A stretch of 64,000 nucleotides of DNA from Oerskovia douganii (GCF_015142735.1 NZ_JACSPN010000014.1:52478-116477), one strand, 5' to 3'. Positions 43,862 through 52,665 are shown, counted from the stretch's first letter. A program made the numbers and translations. Notes: generated from the sequence alone by a model not told the origin.

Positions 43862-44341
43862 GTGAGCAGCTACGTCGCACCACCACCCGGGGAACTGCCC
43901 GGCGACCCCTACGCCCCCTTCCGGCCCCGCTGGGGCACCGCCGTCGCCTACACCGCCGCCGTCGTGATCCTCGCCGGGTGCACCTTCGTCGCCCTCGTCG
44001 CGACCGGCCCCGGGACCGACTCCGGATGGAACAAGGCCGCCACCATCGGCGTCGGGGCCTTCTGCGCACTCGTCCTGTGGCGCCTGGGACAGGTCCGGGC
44101 CACCGTCACCCCAGAGCACCTCACGGTCCACAACATCCTCTTCACCCGCCACCTCGAATGGGCAGAGGTCGTCTCGGTGCGCTTCGGCCCCGGCGACCCC
44201 TGGGTGCGCCTGGACCTCTCGGACGGCAAGGCGCTCGCGGTCATGGGCATCCAGCGGGCGGACGGGGCGCGACGCAGCGAGCGCGAGGCGGCCCGCCTGG
44301 CGGCCCTGGTCGCGGCCCTGGGCGAGGCGCACGAGGACTGA
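43862..44341 (+). CDS. PH-domain membrane protein
   Basis: 159 residues: short Pro-rich start, two membrane helices (about 27-48 and 59-74), then a small cytoplasmic beta-rich domain of the bacterial PH type (VTPEHLTVHNILFTRHLEWAEVV is its opening, split across about 82-105). The GTG at 43862 has GGAGG 8 bases upstream. M. tuberculosis carries a similar gene (Rv1417) just after ribH, so this is a conserved neighbour of the rib genes, here displaced by hisEG. Function unknown. Confidence 0.78.
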   Translation: MSSYVAPPPGELPGDPYAPFRPRWGTAVAYTAAVVILAGCTFVALVATGPGTDSGWNKAATIGVGAFCALVLWRLGQVRATVTPEHLTVHNILFTRHLEWAEVVSVRFGPGDPWVRLDLSDGKALAVMGIQRADGARRSEREAARLAALVAALGEAHED

Positions 44342-44393
44342 CGCGACGCCGTCGGGCCCCGGGGACCCGCTCGCGGCCGTCTGGGAGCGCTGC

Positions 44394-44546
44394 GTGGGCG
44401 CCTACCTCGGCGACGCCGTCGTCGAGCGGCTCCTCGCGAGCCCGCTGGGCGGGTCCACCCCGCAGCAACGGGCCGCGTGGCTCGACCAGGCTCGGCACCT
44501 GGCCGCACCACCGTCACGGGGCGCGCCCGCCAGGACGCCGTCGTGA
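44394..44546 (+). CDS. possible very small protein after the PH-domain gene
   Basis: A 50-residue frame from GTG 44394 to TGA 44544 reads VGAYLGDAVVERLLASPL, then GSTPQQRAAWLDQARHLAAPP. The composition (helical, charged, low Arg-Pro noise) looks like real coding sequence rather than a shadow frame. GGGAG lies 6 bases before the GTG. The same frame stays open far upstream with a protein-like stretch (DPLAAVWERC) but has no ATG, GTG or TTG there, so either the start is the GTG or an upstream start codon has been lost. No function assigned. Confidence 0.35.
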   Translation: MGAYLGDAVVERLLASPLGGSTPQQRAAWLDQARHLAAPPSRGAPARTPS

Positions 44547-44551
44547 GACGC

Positions 44552-44591
44552 GTGAGGGCCCCCGGAACCTGACGGTTCCGGGGGCCCTCAC
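44552..44591. terminator. bidirectional terminator before the helicase gene
   Basis: GTGAGGGCCCCCGGAACC and GGTTCCGGGGGCCCTCAC pair perfectly (18 bp) over a 4-base loop. It lies between the convergent PH-domain and helicase genes and can stop transcription from both sides. Confidence 0.85.
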
Positions 44592-44629
44592 GTCGTGCTC
44601 AGCGGCCTGAGATCAGGCCCGCGAAGCGA

Positions 44630-46552
44630 TCAGCGCTCACCCGTGCGGTAACGGGGAGCCTTGCGCTCGCCGCTGCGCTCGGAGCGCTCGTCGTAGCGAC
44701 CGGCCGGGCCGTGACCCGAGTGACCGCCGGCGTAACCGCCCGAGCGAGGCGCCGAACCACCGGTACGGGGAGCACGGGCACCCTGCGGGGCACCCTGGTC
44801 GACCTGGATGCGCAGCGACTTGCCCGCGACACGGGCCCGCGAGATGCGGTCGATCGTCGCGGAGTCGAGCGGGGTCGCGATGTCCACGAGGGAGAAGCTC
44901 GGGAAGATGTCGATCTTGCCCAGGTCCTTGCCGTTGAGGCCACCCTCGTTCGTCAGGGCGCCGACGATCCCGGACGGCTGGGCGCCGTGCGTGTGCCCGA
45001 CCGCCAGACGGTAGCGGGTCCCCACGGCGTCACGACGGATACCGCGCTCGCCGCCACGGCCACCCTCACGGGGACCACGCGAGTCACGCTCGCCGTACGG
45101 ACGCGACTCGCGCTCACGGCGGGCGTTCTTGGCCTCGGCGCGCTGCGCCTCGAAGAGCTCCTGCTCCTCGCGGGCCTTGGGGCCGTCGTCACCGACCGAC
45201 AGGGCGACCAGGGTCGCTGCCAGGTCGATCGGGTCCACGTCCGACTCGGCGACGTACGCCGCGACCAGGTCGCGGTACATCGACAGACGACCGGCAGCCT
45301 GACGCTCCGCGACCTGACCGAGGATGCGACGCGCCTTGTGCGCGGAGACGTCCGCGGGGGAGGGCACGTCGACCTCTTCGAGGCTCGCACGGATCGTCTT
45401 CTCGATGAACTTCAGGCGGTTGCGCTCGCCCGGCGTCACGAAGCTCAGGGCCTCGCCCGTACGACCGGCACGGCCCGTACGGCCGATGCGGTGCACGTAG
45501 GCCTCGGGCTCACCCGGCAGGTCGAAGTTCACGACCAGACCGATACGGTCCACGTCCAGGCCACGCGCCGCGACGTCCGTCGCGACCAGCACGTCCAGGG
45601 CGCCCGAGCGCAGACGCTCGACGATCTTCTCGCGGTCCTTCTGCGCCACGTCACCCGAGATCGTCGCCGCCGAGATGCCACGCTCGACGAGAGCCGAACC
45701 GACCTCCTCGGCCGCGCCACGCGTCCGGGTGAAGACGATCGCCGCGTCGGCGTCCGACGTCGCGAGCACGCGCACCAGGGCACCGGTCTTGTGACGGAAC
45801 GGCACCACCGAGTACGTCTGGCGCACCGACGTCACCGTCGAGGACTGACGGGTGACCGCGATCTCGACCGGGTCGTTCAGGTGCTGGGCAGCCACGCGAC
45901 GGATCGGGGCCGGCATGGTCGCGGAGAACAGCGCGACCTGACGCTCGCGCGGAGCCTGACCGAAGATCTTCTCGACGTCCTCCGCGAAGCCCATGCGCAG
46001 CATCTCGTCGGCCTCGTCCAGGACCAGGTAACGGATGTCGTCGAGCACGAGGCTGCGACGCTCCAGGTGGTCCATCACACGGCCGGGGGTCCCGACGACG
46101 ATCTGGGCACCACGCTGCAGGGCGCGCTGCTGAGGCTGGTAGGGGGAACCGCCGTAGACCGCGACGACCTCGATGCCCGGCACGTGCTTGGCGAAGGTCT
46201 CGATGGCCTCGGCCACCTGCATCGCGAGCTCACGCGTCGGGGCGAGGACCAGACCCTGGACACGGCCCAGGTTCGGGTCGATCGCCGCGAGCATCGGCAG
46301 ACCGAACGCAGCGGTCTTGCCCGTACCCGTCTGGGCGACACCCGTGATGTCACGCCCGGAGAGCAGTGCAGGGATCGCACGCTCCTGGATGGCGGAGGGG
46401 ATCGTGAAGCCGAGGTCCGTCACGGCCTTGAGGATGTTCGTCGGCAGACCCAGGTCCGCGAACGTGGGGCCAGACTGCTCGGCAGGAGCCGGCGTCTGGG
46501 CGGTCTCGACCTGGTCGAGGGCGTGCGTGGGCGCAGAGGTGTCAAGAGACAT
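44630..46552 (-). CDS. deaD: DEAD-box RNA helicase (DeaD/CsdA type)
   Basis: ATP-dependent RNA helicase for ribosome assembly and mRNA turnover, often cold-inducible. 640 residues from ATG 46552. Motifs: Q-motif region, AQTGTGKT (K79), APTREL, TPGRV, DEAD (179-182), SAT, ARGLD and HRIGRTGRAG; the C-terminal part has the DbpA-type RNA-binding domain (RYRLAVGHTHGAQPSGIVGAL, split, about 500-570) followed by an Arg/Gly-rich tail of about 60 residues. No clear Shine-Dalgarno precedes the ATG, and a long leader is likely. Single gene on the minus strand. Confidence 0.94.
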   Translation of the reverse strand: MSLDTSAPTHALDQVETAQTPAPAEQSGPTFADLGLPTNILKAVTDLGFTIPSAIQERAIPALLSGRDITGVAQTGTGKTAAFGLPMLAAIDPNLGRVQGLVLAPTRELAMQVAEAIETFAKHVPGIEVVAVYGGSPYQPQQRALQRGAQIVVGTPGRVMDHLERRSLVLDDIRYLVLDEADEMLRMGFAEDVEKIFGQAPRERQVALFSATMPAPIRRVAAQHLNDPVEIAVTRQSSTVTSVRQTYSVVPFRHKTGALVRVLATSDADAAIVFTRTRGAAEEVGSALVERGISAATISGDVAQKDREKIVERLRSGALDVLVATDVAARGLDVDRIGLVVNFDLPGEPEAYVHRIGRTGRAGRTGEALSFVTPGERNRLKFIEKTIRASLEEVDVPSPADVSAHKARRILGQVAERQAAGRLSMYRDLVAAYVAESDVDPIDLAATLVALSVGDDGPKAREEQELFEAQRAEAKNARRERESRPYGERDSRGPREGGRGGERGIRRDAVGTRYRLAVGHTHGAQPSGIVGALTNEGGLNGKDLGKIDIFPSFSLVDIATPLDSATIDRISRARVAGKSLRIQVDQGAPQGARAPRTGGSAPRSGGYAGGHSGHGPAGRYDERSERSGERKAPRYRTGER

Positions 46553-46724
46553 AGAGATGTGTTCAACCGTTTCGCTGAGGGTGGGAGTTACGCGTGGTTG
46601 CCAAGTCGGCTCTCCACTGGCCGCACTCCCGAACACACACCGGTGACTCGCCCGCGCAGAAACAGCGGCAGGCCACACTCACACGAACACGCGGGAACAG
46701 CGACGAACTCCAGATTGTGCCCCT

Positions 46725-46730
46725 ACTCTA
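46725..46730 (-). promoter_or_regulatory. candidate -10 box of the helicase gene
   Basis: TAGAGT on the minus strand would give a leader of about 165 nt, comparable to the long leaders of cold-shock RNA helicase mRNAs. No convincing -35. Confidence 0.35.
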
Positions 46731-46897
46731 CGCGACACCCACCCAGGGCGGAGAACCGGGACCCGGTGACGTCCAACACAAGGCCCGGCGCACCCCACCC
46801 CGCCCGACGACGTCACCCGCCCCAGCAGACACGTCACCACCCGACACGGGCACCATCCCGCCCACGACGCCCCGCCCAGCCCTAGGATGGCCCACCG

Positions 46898-46903
46898 TAG
46901 GAT
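46898..46903 (+). promoter_or_regulatory. candidate -10 box of the pgsA operon
   Basis: TAGGAT lies 41 bases before the pgsA start; a second identical box is at 46883-46888. Either could be used. Confidence 0.4.
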
Positions 46904-46944
46904 GAAGACGGACAGGACACACAGGACGCAGTGAGCAACGGGCG

Positions 46945-47580
46945 GTGGGCGTGACAGCAGATCAAGAGGTCAGCTCACGAATCCTCACGATCCCCAACAC
47001 CATCAGCCTCCTCCGGCTCGCCCTCGTCCCCGTCTTCGCCGTCCTCATCGTCCAGGGACAGGACGAGTGGGCGCTCGCGGTCCTCGCGGTCTCGGGAGCC
47101 TCCGATTGGCTCGACGGCGTGCTCGCCCGGCGTCTCGACCAGGTCACCAAGCTCGGGCAGATGCTCGACCCCGCAGCCGACCGGCTCTTCATCCTCGTGA
47201 CGCTGGTCGGCCTCGCGTGGCGAGACGTCGTCCCCCTGTGGGTCCTCGTCGTCATCCTGCTGCGTGACCTCACGCTCCTGTGCCTTCTTCCCGTCCTGAC
47301 CCGCCACGGGTACGGCCCGCTCCCGGTGAGCTTCGTGGGCAAGGCCGCCACGTTCGCCCTGCTCTACGCGTTCCCCCTCCTTCTCCTGGCGGAGGCCCCC
47401 GGCGCCCTCGGGGCGGCCGCCTCCATCATCGGCTGGGCCTTCACCGGCTGGGGCATCGGCCTCTACTGGCTCGCCGGGATCCAGTACATCCGTCAGACCC
47501 GCCAGCTCGTCTCCGGTCACGCCGTCCCCACGGACGACCGGGCGAACCGCCCCGACACCCAGGACACGGCCGCAGGATGA
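46945..47580 (+). CDS. pgsA: CDP-alcohol phosphatidyltransferase
   Basis: Integral-membrane enzyme that transfers a phosphatidyl group from CDP-diacylglycerol to an alcohol, probably glycerol 3-phosphate or a polyol phosphate. 211 residues with about six membrane helices. The metal-binding signature is complete: D54-x2-D57-G-x2-A-R, then G71-x3-D75-x3-D79. An in-frame GTG at 46951 would remove two residues. It corresponds by position to M. tuberculosis pgsA2 (Rv1822) at the head of the DUF881/sbp cluster. The following gene overlaps its stop by 4 bases. Confidence 0.88.
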   Translation: MGVTADQEVSSRILTIPNTISLLRLALVPVFAVLIVQGQDEWALAVLAVSGASDWLDGVLARRLDQVTKLGQMLDPAADRLFILVTLVGLAWRDVVPLWVLVVILLRDLTLLCLLPVLTRHGYGPLPVSFVGKAATFALLYAFPLLLLAEAPGALGAAASIIGWAFTGWGIGLYWLAGIQYIRQTRQLVSGHAVPTDDRANRPDTQDTAAG

Positions 47581-48581
47581 CCCACGACACCCGCAACGAG
47601 GCGCCCTCCGCATCCCGGCACAGGAGACCGCCTCTCGACGCCTCCATGACCCTGCTCACCGAGGTCATGGACCGGCCCCTGGACCCGGGCTACGCGGAAG
47701 CCGCCGCACGACGCACCACGGGCCAGGAGCCGCCTCGCCGGACCGGGACGTGGGTCTTCGTCGCGGTGCTGGCGGTCGCCCTCGGGTTCGTCACCGCGGC
47801 GGCGACGATCGACCTGCGTGCACCTCAGGGCGCGGCGATCGAGGCGCGCAAGGTCCTCGAGAAGGAGATCCTCGACCGGCGCGAGCAGGTCGACGCGCTG
47901 TCGGCGCAGGCCACCGCCGTGAGCGACGAGATCGAGACCCTGCAGACCGAGGCTCTCGCCGACGTGGACCCCGCGCTCCTGGAGACTCTCCAGATCGACG
48001 GCGTCGCGAGCGGGTCCCTTGCCGTCACGGGGCCCGGCCTGGTCCTCACGCTCCAGGACGCCCCGGCGGGCGTGGGGGCGGACGACCAGTCGCTCAACGA
48101 GAAGGTCCAGGACAGCGACCTCCAGCGGGTGGTCAACGCCCTGTGGGCGTCGGGTGCGGAGGCCATCGCGATCAACGGGCAGCGGCTGACGCCGCTCAGC
48201 GCGATCCGTAGCGCGGGCGAGGCGATCCTCGTGGACCTGCAGCCCTTGATCGGGCCGTACCGCGTCGAGGCGATCGGAGACCCGGCGACGCTCGAGACCG
48301 AGTTCGCCCGCTCCGACGCCCCGGGATACCTCAGCATCCTCAGCTCGAAGTGGGGGATCCAGTCCAGCCGGATCTCCCAGGGCAAGCTCTCCCTGCCAGG
48401 GGACGGAATCCAACGACTCTTCTACGCGCAAGCCGTAGACTCCACGGCAACCACAGGTGACGAGCCTGGGGTGCCGACCGGTCAGGACAGCCCGTCGACG
48501 CAGGGGAGCGAGAGCCTTCGGTCGTCGACCGGTCCCGCCGGAGCCGACAGTTCACTCGCAGGGCAGGAGAGCACGGAATGA
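47577..48581 (+). CDS. DUF881 membrane-anchored protein (first copy)
   Basis: 334 residues: cytoplasmic polar tail (1-57), one membrane helix (58-77), a short coiled coil (about 88-125, EKEILDRREQVDALSAQ), then the DUF881 domain with LAVTGPGLVLTLQDAP, LQRVVNALWASGAEAIAINGQRLTPLSAIRSAG (split here) and VEAIGDPATLE. A Ser/Thr/Gly-rich C-terminal tail of about 50 residues is probably disordered. Paired with a second DUF881 gene around the small basic protein, as in Rv1823-Rv1825. Likely extracytoplasmic, function unknown but the locus has links to cell division and envelope. Confidence 0.88.
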   Translation: MTHDTRNEAPSASRHRRPPLDASMTLLTEVMDRPLDPGYAEAAARRTTGQEPPRRTGTWVFVAVLAVALGFVTAAATIDLRAPQGAAIEARKVLEKEILDRREQVDALSAQATAVSDEIETLQTEALADVDPALLETLQIDGVASGSLAVTGPGLVLTLQDAPAGVGADDQSLNEKVQDSDLQRVVNALWASGAEAIAINGQRLTPLSAIRSAGEAILVDLQPLIGPYRVEAIGDPATLETEFARSDAPGYLSILSSKWGIQSSRISQGKLSLPGDGIQRLFYAQAVDSTATTGDEPGVPTGQDSPSTQGSESLRSSTGPAGADSSLAGQESTE

Positions 48582-48910
48582 TCGCAGTCGTCGGACTGGT
48601 CCTCGGAGTCGTGGCGGGCCTCGTGCTCCAACCCACGGTCCCCGTCGCCCTGCAGCCCTACCTGCCCATCGCGGTCGTCGCGGCGCTCGACGCGCTCTTC
48701 GGCGGGCTGCGGGCCATGCTCGACGGCCTCTTCGACGACAAGGTCTTCCTCGTGTCGTTCCTCTCGAACGTCGTCGTCGCGGCGCTCATCGTCTTCCTCG
48801 GCGACCAGCTCGGCGTGGGCACGCAGCTCTCGACCGGCGTCGTCGTGGTCCTCGGGATCCGCATCTTCTCCAACGCGGCCGCGATCCGTCGGCACCTGTT
48901 CAAGGCCTAG
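48578..48910 (+). CDS. sbp: small basic family membrane protein
   Basis: 110 residues, almost all hydrophobic, three or four membrane segments: VGLVLGVVAGLVLQP, YLPIAVVAALDALFGGLRA, SFLSNVVVAALIVFLGDQLG, GVVVVLGIRIFSNAAAIRRHLF. Matches the small-basic-protein (DUF1290) family found between DUF881 genes in actinobacteria and next to division genes in Firmicutes. ATG overlaps the upstream stop by 4 bases. Function unknown. Confidence 0.9.
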   Translation: MIAVVGLVLGVVAGLVLQPTVPVALQPYLPIAVVAALDALFGGLRAMLDGLFDDKVFLVSFLSNVVVAALIVFLGDQLGVGTQLSTGVVVVLGIRIFSNAAAIRRHLFKA

Positions 48911-48917
48911 GCCCGCG

Positions 48918-50315
48918 ATGACGACGAGGTCGACGCCCGACGGCACCCCTCCCGTGAACCCCGAGCGCCCCGAGGACGACGACGCGGTCCCGTCCCCGGC
49001 GGACGAGACGCGCCCGGTCGACGAGGGTGCGACCCCCGACGACCCGCCCGCAGCCTCGGCCGAGGACGTCCCCGGCGAGGAGCCGGTCGACGCAGCGCAG
49101 GACGCCCCCGCCGGCACGACGCCGGAGGCCAGCGAAGCCGCGACCGGGACCGCGCCGGACGAGGAACCCGCCGACGCTCCCGTCGTGGCCGAGGGCGAGC
49201 CCTCCGTGCCCCTCGGTACGGCGGAGACCGCGGCCCCGCACCCCCTCGAGCGGTGGACCGCTGCCGAGGTCCCGTGGGACGTCGCCGCAGAGCTGGGCGA
49301 CGACGCCCCGTACGTCCCGATCCAGGCGGCGCCCGACGTGACGCCCGCGCCCTCCGCCGAGCCGACGACGCACGAGGCAGCCGCCGGCGTCGACCGTTAC
49401 CGTCCGACGGGCCACGCCCCAGACGCACGGGCCGCGGGCGCGCAAACCGCAGCCGGGTCGGCCACGGGCAGTCCGGGCAGCCGACCTGACGCCGCCGAGG
49501 AGAACGTCGCACCGGCCGCGACCCCGTCACCGGCACCGGCACCGGCACCGGCACCGGCACCGAAGGCTACGGCAGGGACAGAGGCGCGGACCTCGGGCTG
49601 GTCGAAGCTCGCTCGTGCGATGCGGCCGACGGCGAACCGTTCACAGCTCCTCGCGGGGCTGCTGTGCGCCCTGCTCGGGTTCGCGCTGGCCGTCCAGGTG
49701 AGCCAGACCCAGGAGGAGCAGCTGTCCTCGCTGCGTCAGACGGACCTCGTGCGGCTCCTGGACGACGTCACCCAGCGGGCGAACGAGCTCGAGGCTCGTG
49801 TGTCGAGCCTGCAGGAGACCCGTGACGAGCTCAGCTCGGGCTCGGGCCAGCAGCGGGCGGCCCTCGAGCTCGCCCAGCGTCAGGCCGAGTCCCAGGGGAT
49901 CCTGTCCGGCCGGCTGCCTGCCGAGGGGCCGGGGATCGAGCTCACGATCACGGAGGGCGACCGGAGCATCCCGGCCAGCAAGCTGTTCAACATCCTCGAG
50001 GAGCTCCGCAACGCGGGCGTGGAGGTCGTCGAGGTCAACGGTGTCCGTCTGGTCACGAGCAGCTACTTCGAGGAGACCAGCCGGGGGATGGTCGTGGACG
50101 GGCAGGTGATCTCCTCGCCCTACCGGTGGAAGGCGATCGGCGACCCCTCGACGCTCGAGACCGCGCTCGAGATCCCCGGGGGCGCGATGGCCTCGGTCCG
50201 CAACGAAGGTGCGGACCCTGTCATCACGCAGCAGGACCTGGTGACCATCACGTCCACACGGGAGCCGCAGGCCCCGCAGTTCGCGACACCGGTCCCTGCG
50301 GAGAGCGGCGACTGA
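48918..50315 (+). CDS. DUF881 protein with long acidic N-terminal region (second copy)
   Basis: 465 residues. Residues 1-230 are acidic and Pro/Ala/Thr-rich (low complexity), with a run of Pro-Ala repeats at about 205-215; a membrane helix follows at about 243-262, a coiled coil (about 265-310), and the DUF881 domain with the LPAEGPGIELTITEGD, VVEVNGVRLVTSSYF and WKAIGDPSTLE motifs. The cytoplasmic acidic tail is unusually long compared with the first copy. Seven bases separate it from sbp. Confidence 0.86.
   Translation: MTTRSTPDGTPPVNPERPEDDDAVPSPADETRPVDEGATPDDPPAASAEDVPGEEPVDAAQDAPAGTTPEASEAATGTAPDEEPADAPVVAEGEPSVPLGTAETAAPHPLERWTAAEVPWDVAAELGDDAPYVPIQAAPDVTPAPSAEPTTHEAAAGVDRYRPTGHAPDARAAGAQTAAGSATGSPGSRPDAAEENVAPAATPSPAPAPAPAPAPKATAGTEARTSGWSKLARAMRPTANRSQLLAGLLCALLGFALAVQVSQTQEEQLSSLRQTDLVRLLDDVTQRANELEARVSSLQETRDELSSGSGQQRAALELAQRQAESQGILSGRLPAEGPGIELTITEGDRSIPASKLFNILEELRNAGVEVVEVNGVRLVTSSYFEETSRGMVVDGQVISSPYRWKAIGDPSTLETALEIPGGAMASVRNEGADPVITQQDLVTITSTREPQAPQFATPVPAESGD
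49529..49562 (+). repeat. ACCGGC tandem hexamer inside the second DUF881 gene
   Basis: Five full copies of ACCGGC plus ACCG. In the reading frame it encodes alternating Pro and Ala. Copy number could change by slippage without shifting the frame, because the unit is 6 bases. Confidence 0.9.
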
Positions 50316-50373
50316 GTGCTTCCGGCGGTCGTGACGTGGGCGGATACTTTTCTCCGGACCGTCCGGCGGGGTA

Positions 50374-50391
50374 GGTTGGACGGGTTGGACG
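50374..50391. repeat. two direct GGTTGGACG repeats upstream of garA
   Basis: GGTTGGACG occurs twice head to tail and a third partial copy (GGT) follows. It lies in the 186-base gap before garA, in the likely promoter region, and may be a regulator binding site. A small hairpin (CCGGACCGTCCGG) precedes it. Confidence 0.5.
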
Positions 50392-50501
50392 GGTATTGCC
50401 CGCATCACCGTGCCTCCTGTCGGGAAGTGCGCAGAGGGGTGTAGTACCTTTCCGCCCAAGGCATTTTGCTCTGAATGCGTCAAAACTCCCGAGGAGGCGA
50501 G

Positions 50502-50993
50502 ATGACCACTCCAGGTGAATCTGCGGAGCCACGCCGGGGAGGCAGCGATACGACCGTCACGTTCGGACGCATCGAGCTGCCGATCGAGGAGGGCACCCAG
50601 CCCGGCGGACTCTCCGCCGAGGAACAGGCCGCCATCTCCGCGCTGCCCCGGCACTCTGCTCTTCTCGTGATGCAGCGTGGCCCGGCGGTCGGCTCCCGCT
50701 TCCTGCTCGACGCCGAGCGGACGGTCGCCGGTCGCAGCGAGCACGCCGACATCTTTCTCGACGACGTCACGGTCTCGCGCAAGCACGCGGAGTTCGTCCG
50801 TGAGAACGACGAGTTCGTCGTCCGGGACATCGGCTCCCTCAACGGCACCTACGTCAACCGCAACCGGGTCGACGCCGTGGCGCTGGTCTCCGGCGACGAG
50901 GTGCAGATCGGCAAGTACCGCCTCACGTTCTACACCAGCCCGGTCCTCGGCCAGCCCGCGGAGTCGGCGGAAGGCGCGGCAGGGCACCCGTGA
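50502..50993 (+). CDS. garA: FHA-domain protein, GarA/OdhI-like
   Basis: 163 residues from ATG 50502, which has GAGGAGGCGAG directly upstream (an ATG at 50475 is less likely). The N-terminal SDTTVTF with Thr17, Thr18 and Thr20 matches the phosphorylation segment of GarA/OdhI, the target of PknB/PknG kinases. The FHA domain spans about 72-145: GRSEHAD, VSRKHAEF, and SLNGTYVNRNRV. In M. tuberculosis and C. glutamicum the protein controls 2-oxoglutarate dehydrogenase and glutamate metabolism. Overlaps the next gene by 4 bases. Confidence 0.85.
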   Translation: MTTPGESAEPRRGGSDTTVTFGRIELPIEEGTQPGGLSAEEQAAISALPRHSALLVMQRGPAVGSRFLLDAERTVAGRSEHADIFLDDVTVSRKHAEFVRENDEFVVRDIGSLNGTYVNRNRVDAVALVSGDEVQIGKYRLTFYTSPVLGQPAESAEGAAGHP

Positions 50994-51802
50994 ACCAGCC
51001 GGCACGCTCCCCCTGGGGGCACGAGAACCGGTTCGACGGCACCGGTGCGCTGACCTCGGGGTCCGCGGACGCCGACGAGGACCTCGAGGGGGCGCGCGAA
51101 CCCTGGCCGCAGGGGATCTCCCGGCGTGCCACGATGCGCATCTCGGACGTCCTGCGCGCCCTGCGCACGGAGTTCCCCGCCGTCAGCCACTCGAAGCTCC
51201 GGTTCCTCGAGGAGCAAGGGCTGATCGACCCCGAGCGCACCCCGTCCGGCTACCGGCAGTACAGTGCGGCCGACGTCGAGCGGCTGCGCTACGTCCTGCT
51301 CGAGCAGCGCGACCGCTACCTGCCGCTCAAGGTGATCAAGGAGAACCTGGCTGCGCTCGACGCCGGAGAGACCGCGGAGAACCCGGCCCTGCGGCTGGCA
51401 GCCAGCGATGGCGAGACCGAGGTCACGGCCGTCCGTCAGCGGTACACCGTCGGCTCGCTCGCGACGACGGTGGGCGTGGACGTCTCGCTCGTCGAAGGCC
51501 TGATCTCGGCAGGTGTCCTGCGGCAGGCCCCTGGCGGTCAGCTCGACGCCTGGTCGCTCGAGGTCGTGCAGCTCGCCGCAGCACTCGGCGAGTACGGCAT
51601 CGAGCCGCGGCACCTGCGTCTGCTGCGCACGTCCGCCGACCGCCACGTCGGATTGGTCGAGCAGGTCGTCGCGCCGTGGCGCAGCCAGCAGTCCGCCTCG
51701 GCACGAGCGCACGCAGGTGCGCTGGCGGGCGAGGTCGGCGAGCTCTTCGCGAAGCTGCACACGGTGTGGCTCCGGCAGGGCGTGGGCGACCTCACGACCT
51801 GA
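50990..51802 (+). CDS. ftsR: MerR-family regulator FtsR
   Basis: 270 residues with a MerR winged HTH at about 46-115: MRISDVLRALRTEFPAVSHSKLRFLEEQGLI, PERTPSGYRQYSAADVERL and DRYLPLKVIKENL. It is the neighbour of the FHA gene in the same order as Rv1827-Rv1828; the C. glutamicum homologue activates ftsZ. A second helical domain (about 145-270) ends with the tail TVWLRQGVGDLTT. GTG start in a GTGA overlap with garA. Confidence 0.88.
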   Translation: MNQPARSPWGHENRFDGTGALTSGSADADEDLEGAREPWPQGISRRATMRISDVLRALRTEFPAVSHSKLRFLEEQGLIDPERTPSGYRQYSAADVERLRYVLLEQRDRYLPLKVIKENLAALDAGETAENPALRLAASDGETEVTAVRQRYTVGSLATTVGVDVSLVEGLISAGVLRQAPGGQLDAWSLEVVQLAAALGEYGIEPRHLRLLRTSADRHVGLVEQVVAPWRSQQSASARAHAGALAGEVGELFAKLHTVWLRQGVGDLTT

Positions 51803-51907
51803 GCGTCGTGCCCTGGACGGGCCGGCGTCCGGCGGTCCCGCGAGCGGTCACGGTGGTCGTGCGTCCCTCCTTCTGACGGACAGCGTCTGCCGTCGTACGG
51901 TGGACGA

Positions 51908-52426
51908 GTGAGCAACGAGGTGCCGATGGTCCCGGTGGAGGTCCTCGGCGTGCGCCAGCAGCAGGGGGCAGGGCAGGAGATCGTGGTGCTCCTGCTCGAC
52001 CCCGCTGCGGAGCTGGTGGTCCCGATCATCATCGGGCCGCGGGAGGCGAGCGCGATCGCGATGGCGCAGGCGCACCTGACCGCCCCTCGACCGATGACCC
52101 ATGACCTGCTGCGGGACGTCCTGGAGGCGGTGCACGTCGGCCTGCTGCGGGTGGAGATCGTCGCGCTGGACGACGGGATCTTCTTCGCCGAGATGGTGCT
52201 CAGCACGGGGGTCAGGGTGGATGCTCGCGCCTCGGACGCGATCGCGGTGGCGGTCCGTACGGGCAGCCCGGTCATGTGCTCGGCGGAGATCGTCGCACTG
52301 GCCGGGGTGGAGATCGTCGACCCGGAGCAGCAGCGGGAGGTCGCCGAGTTCCGAGACTTCCTCGAGCACGTTTCACCCGACGACTTCGGTTCACCCGGCC
52401 GCGGCGGGGAGTCGGACGATCCATGA
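51908..52426 (+). CDS. bifunctional nuclease family protein (DUF151)
   Basis: 172 residues. DUF151 pattern: VPVEVLGVRQQQGAGQEIVVLLLD at the start, VPIIIGPREASAIAMAQAH, RPMTHDLLRDVLEAVHVGLLRVEI, DGIFFAEMVL, DARASDAIAVAVRTGSPV. Plant and bacterial members have DNase/RNase activity, but the physiological role in actinobacteria is not settled. Same position as Rv1829 next to the MerR genes. Confidence 0.88.
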   Translation: MSNEVPMVPVEVLGVRQQQGAGQEIVVLLLDPAAELVVPIIIGPREASAIAMAQAHLTAPRPMTHDLLRDVLEAVHVGLLRVEIVALDDGIFFAEMVLSTGVRVDARASDAIAVAVRTGSPVMCSAEIVALAGVEIVDPEQQREVAEFRDFLEHVSPDDFGSPGRGGESDDP

Positions 52427-52636
52427 GGCCGGTGTCGGTCGGGGCCCGCGCCACGGGCGGCGTCGCACGGGAGGAAAGTCCGACAAACCACGCCTTTCGT
52501 TCACGACAAAACGCATACATCGTCTGGTCCTTCGCAATGCCGCTCTCCTGCCGACGGTGACCGCCTCACCCGCCGGGGAGGGGCGTCGCAGGGGGAGTGG
52601 CGGCTGCGACACGCGCAGCTCTCAGCGGCTCAGTCG

Positions 52637-52665
52637 TTGACGCTCCCCGGCACCGGGCCTAGCGT
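52637..52665 (+). promoter_or_regulatory. promoter of the second MerR gene
   Basis: TTGACG (52637-52642), 17-bp spacer, TAGCGT (52660-52665): the best SigA-type promoter in the window. Transcription would start about 20 bases before the GTG, which has TTGGAGG 4 bases upstream. The 266-base gap before the gene holds nothing else I can name. Confidence 0.7.

Larger units (their letters stand above)
46553..46944. other. 392-base intergenic region: helicase leader and divergent promoters
   Basis: No coding frame is convincing here. The left part should be the 5' leader of the minus-strand helicase gene, the right part the promoter of pgsA. The pgsA-side half is C-rich on the plus strand. Two TAGGAT boxes point toward pgsA (46883-46888 and 46898-46903) and a TAGAGT box points toward the helicase (46725-46730, minus strand). 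Confidence 0.6.

Noticed and set aside
44711..46885. 724-residue frame on the plus strand opposite the helicase gene
   Set aside because: Shadow of a verified DEAD-box gene, rich in Thr, Arg and Asp, with no domain.
52440..52490. GGAGGAAAGTCC-like motif resembling the P4 region of RNase P RNA
   Set aside because: Only the short core matches; the 266-base gap is too small for bacterial RNase P RNA and the second conserved half (ACAGAAA) is missing.
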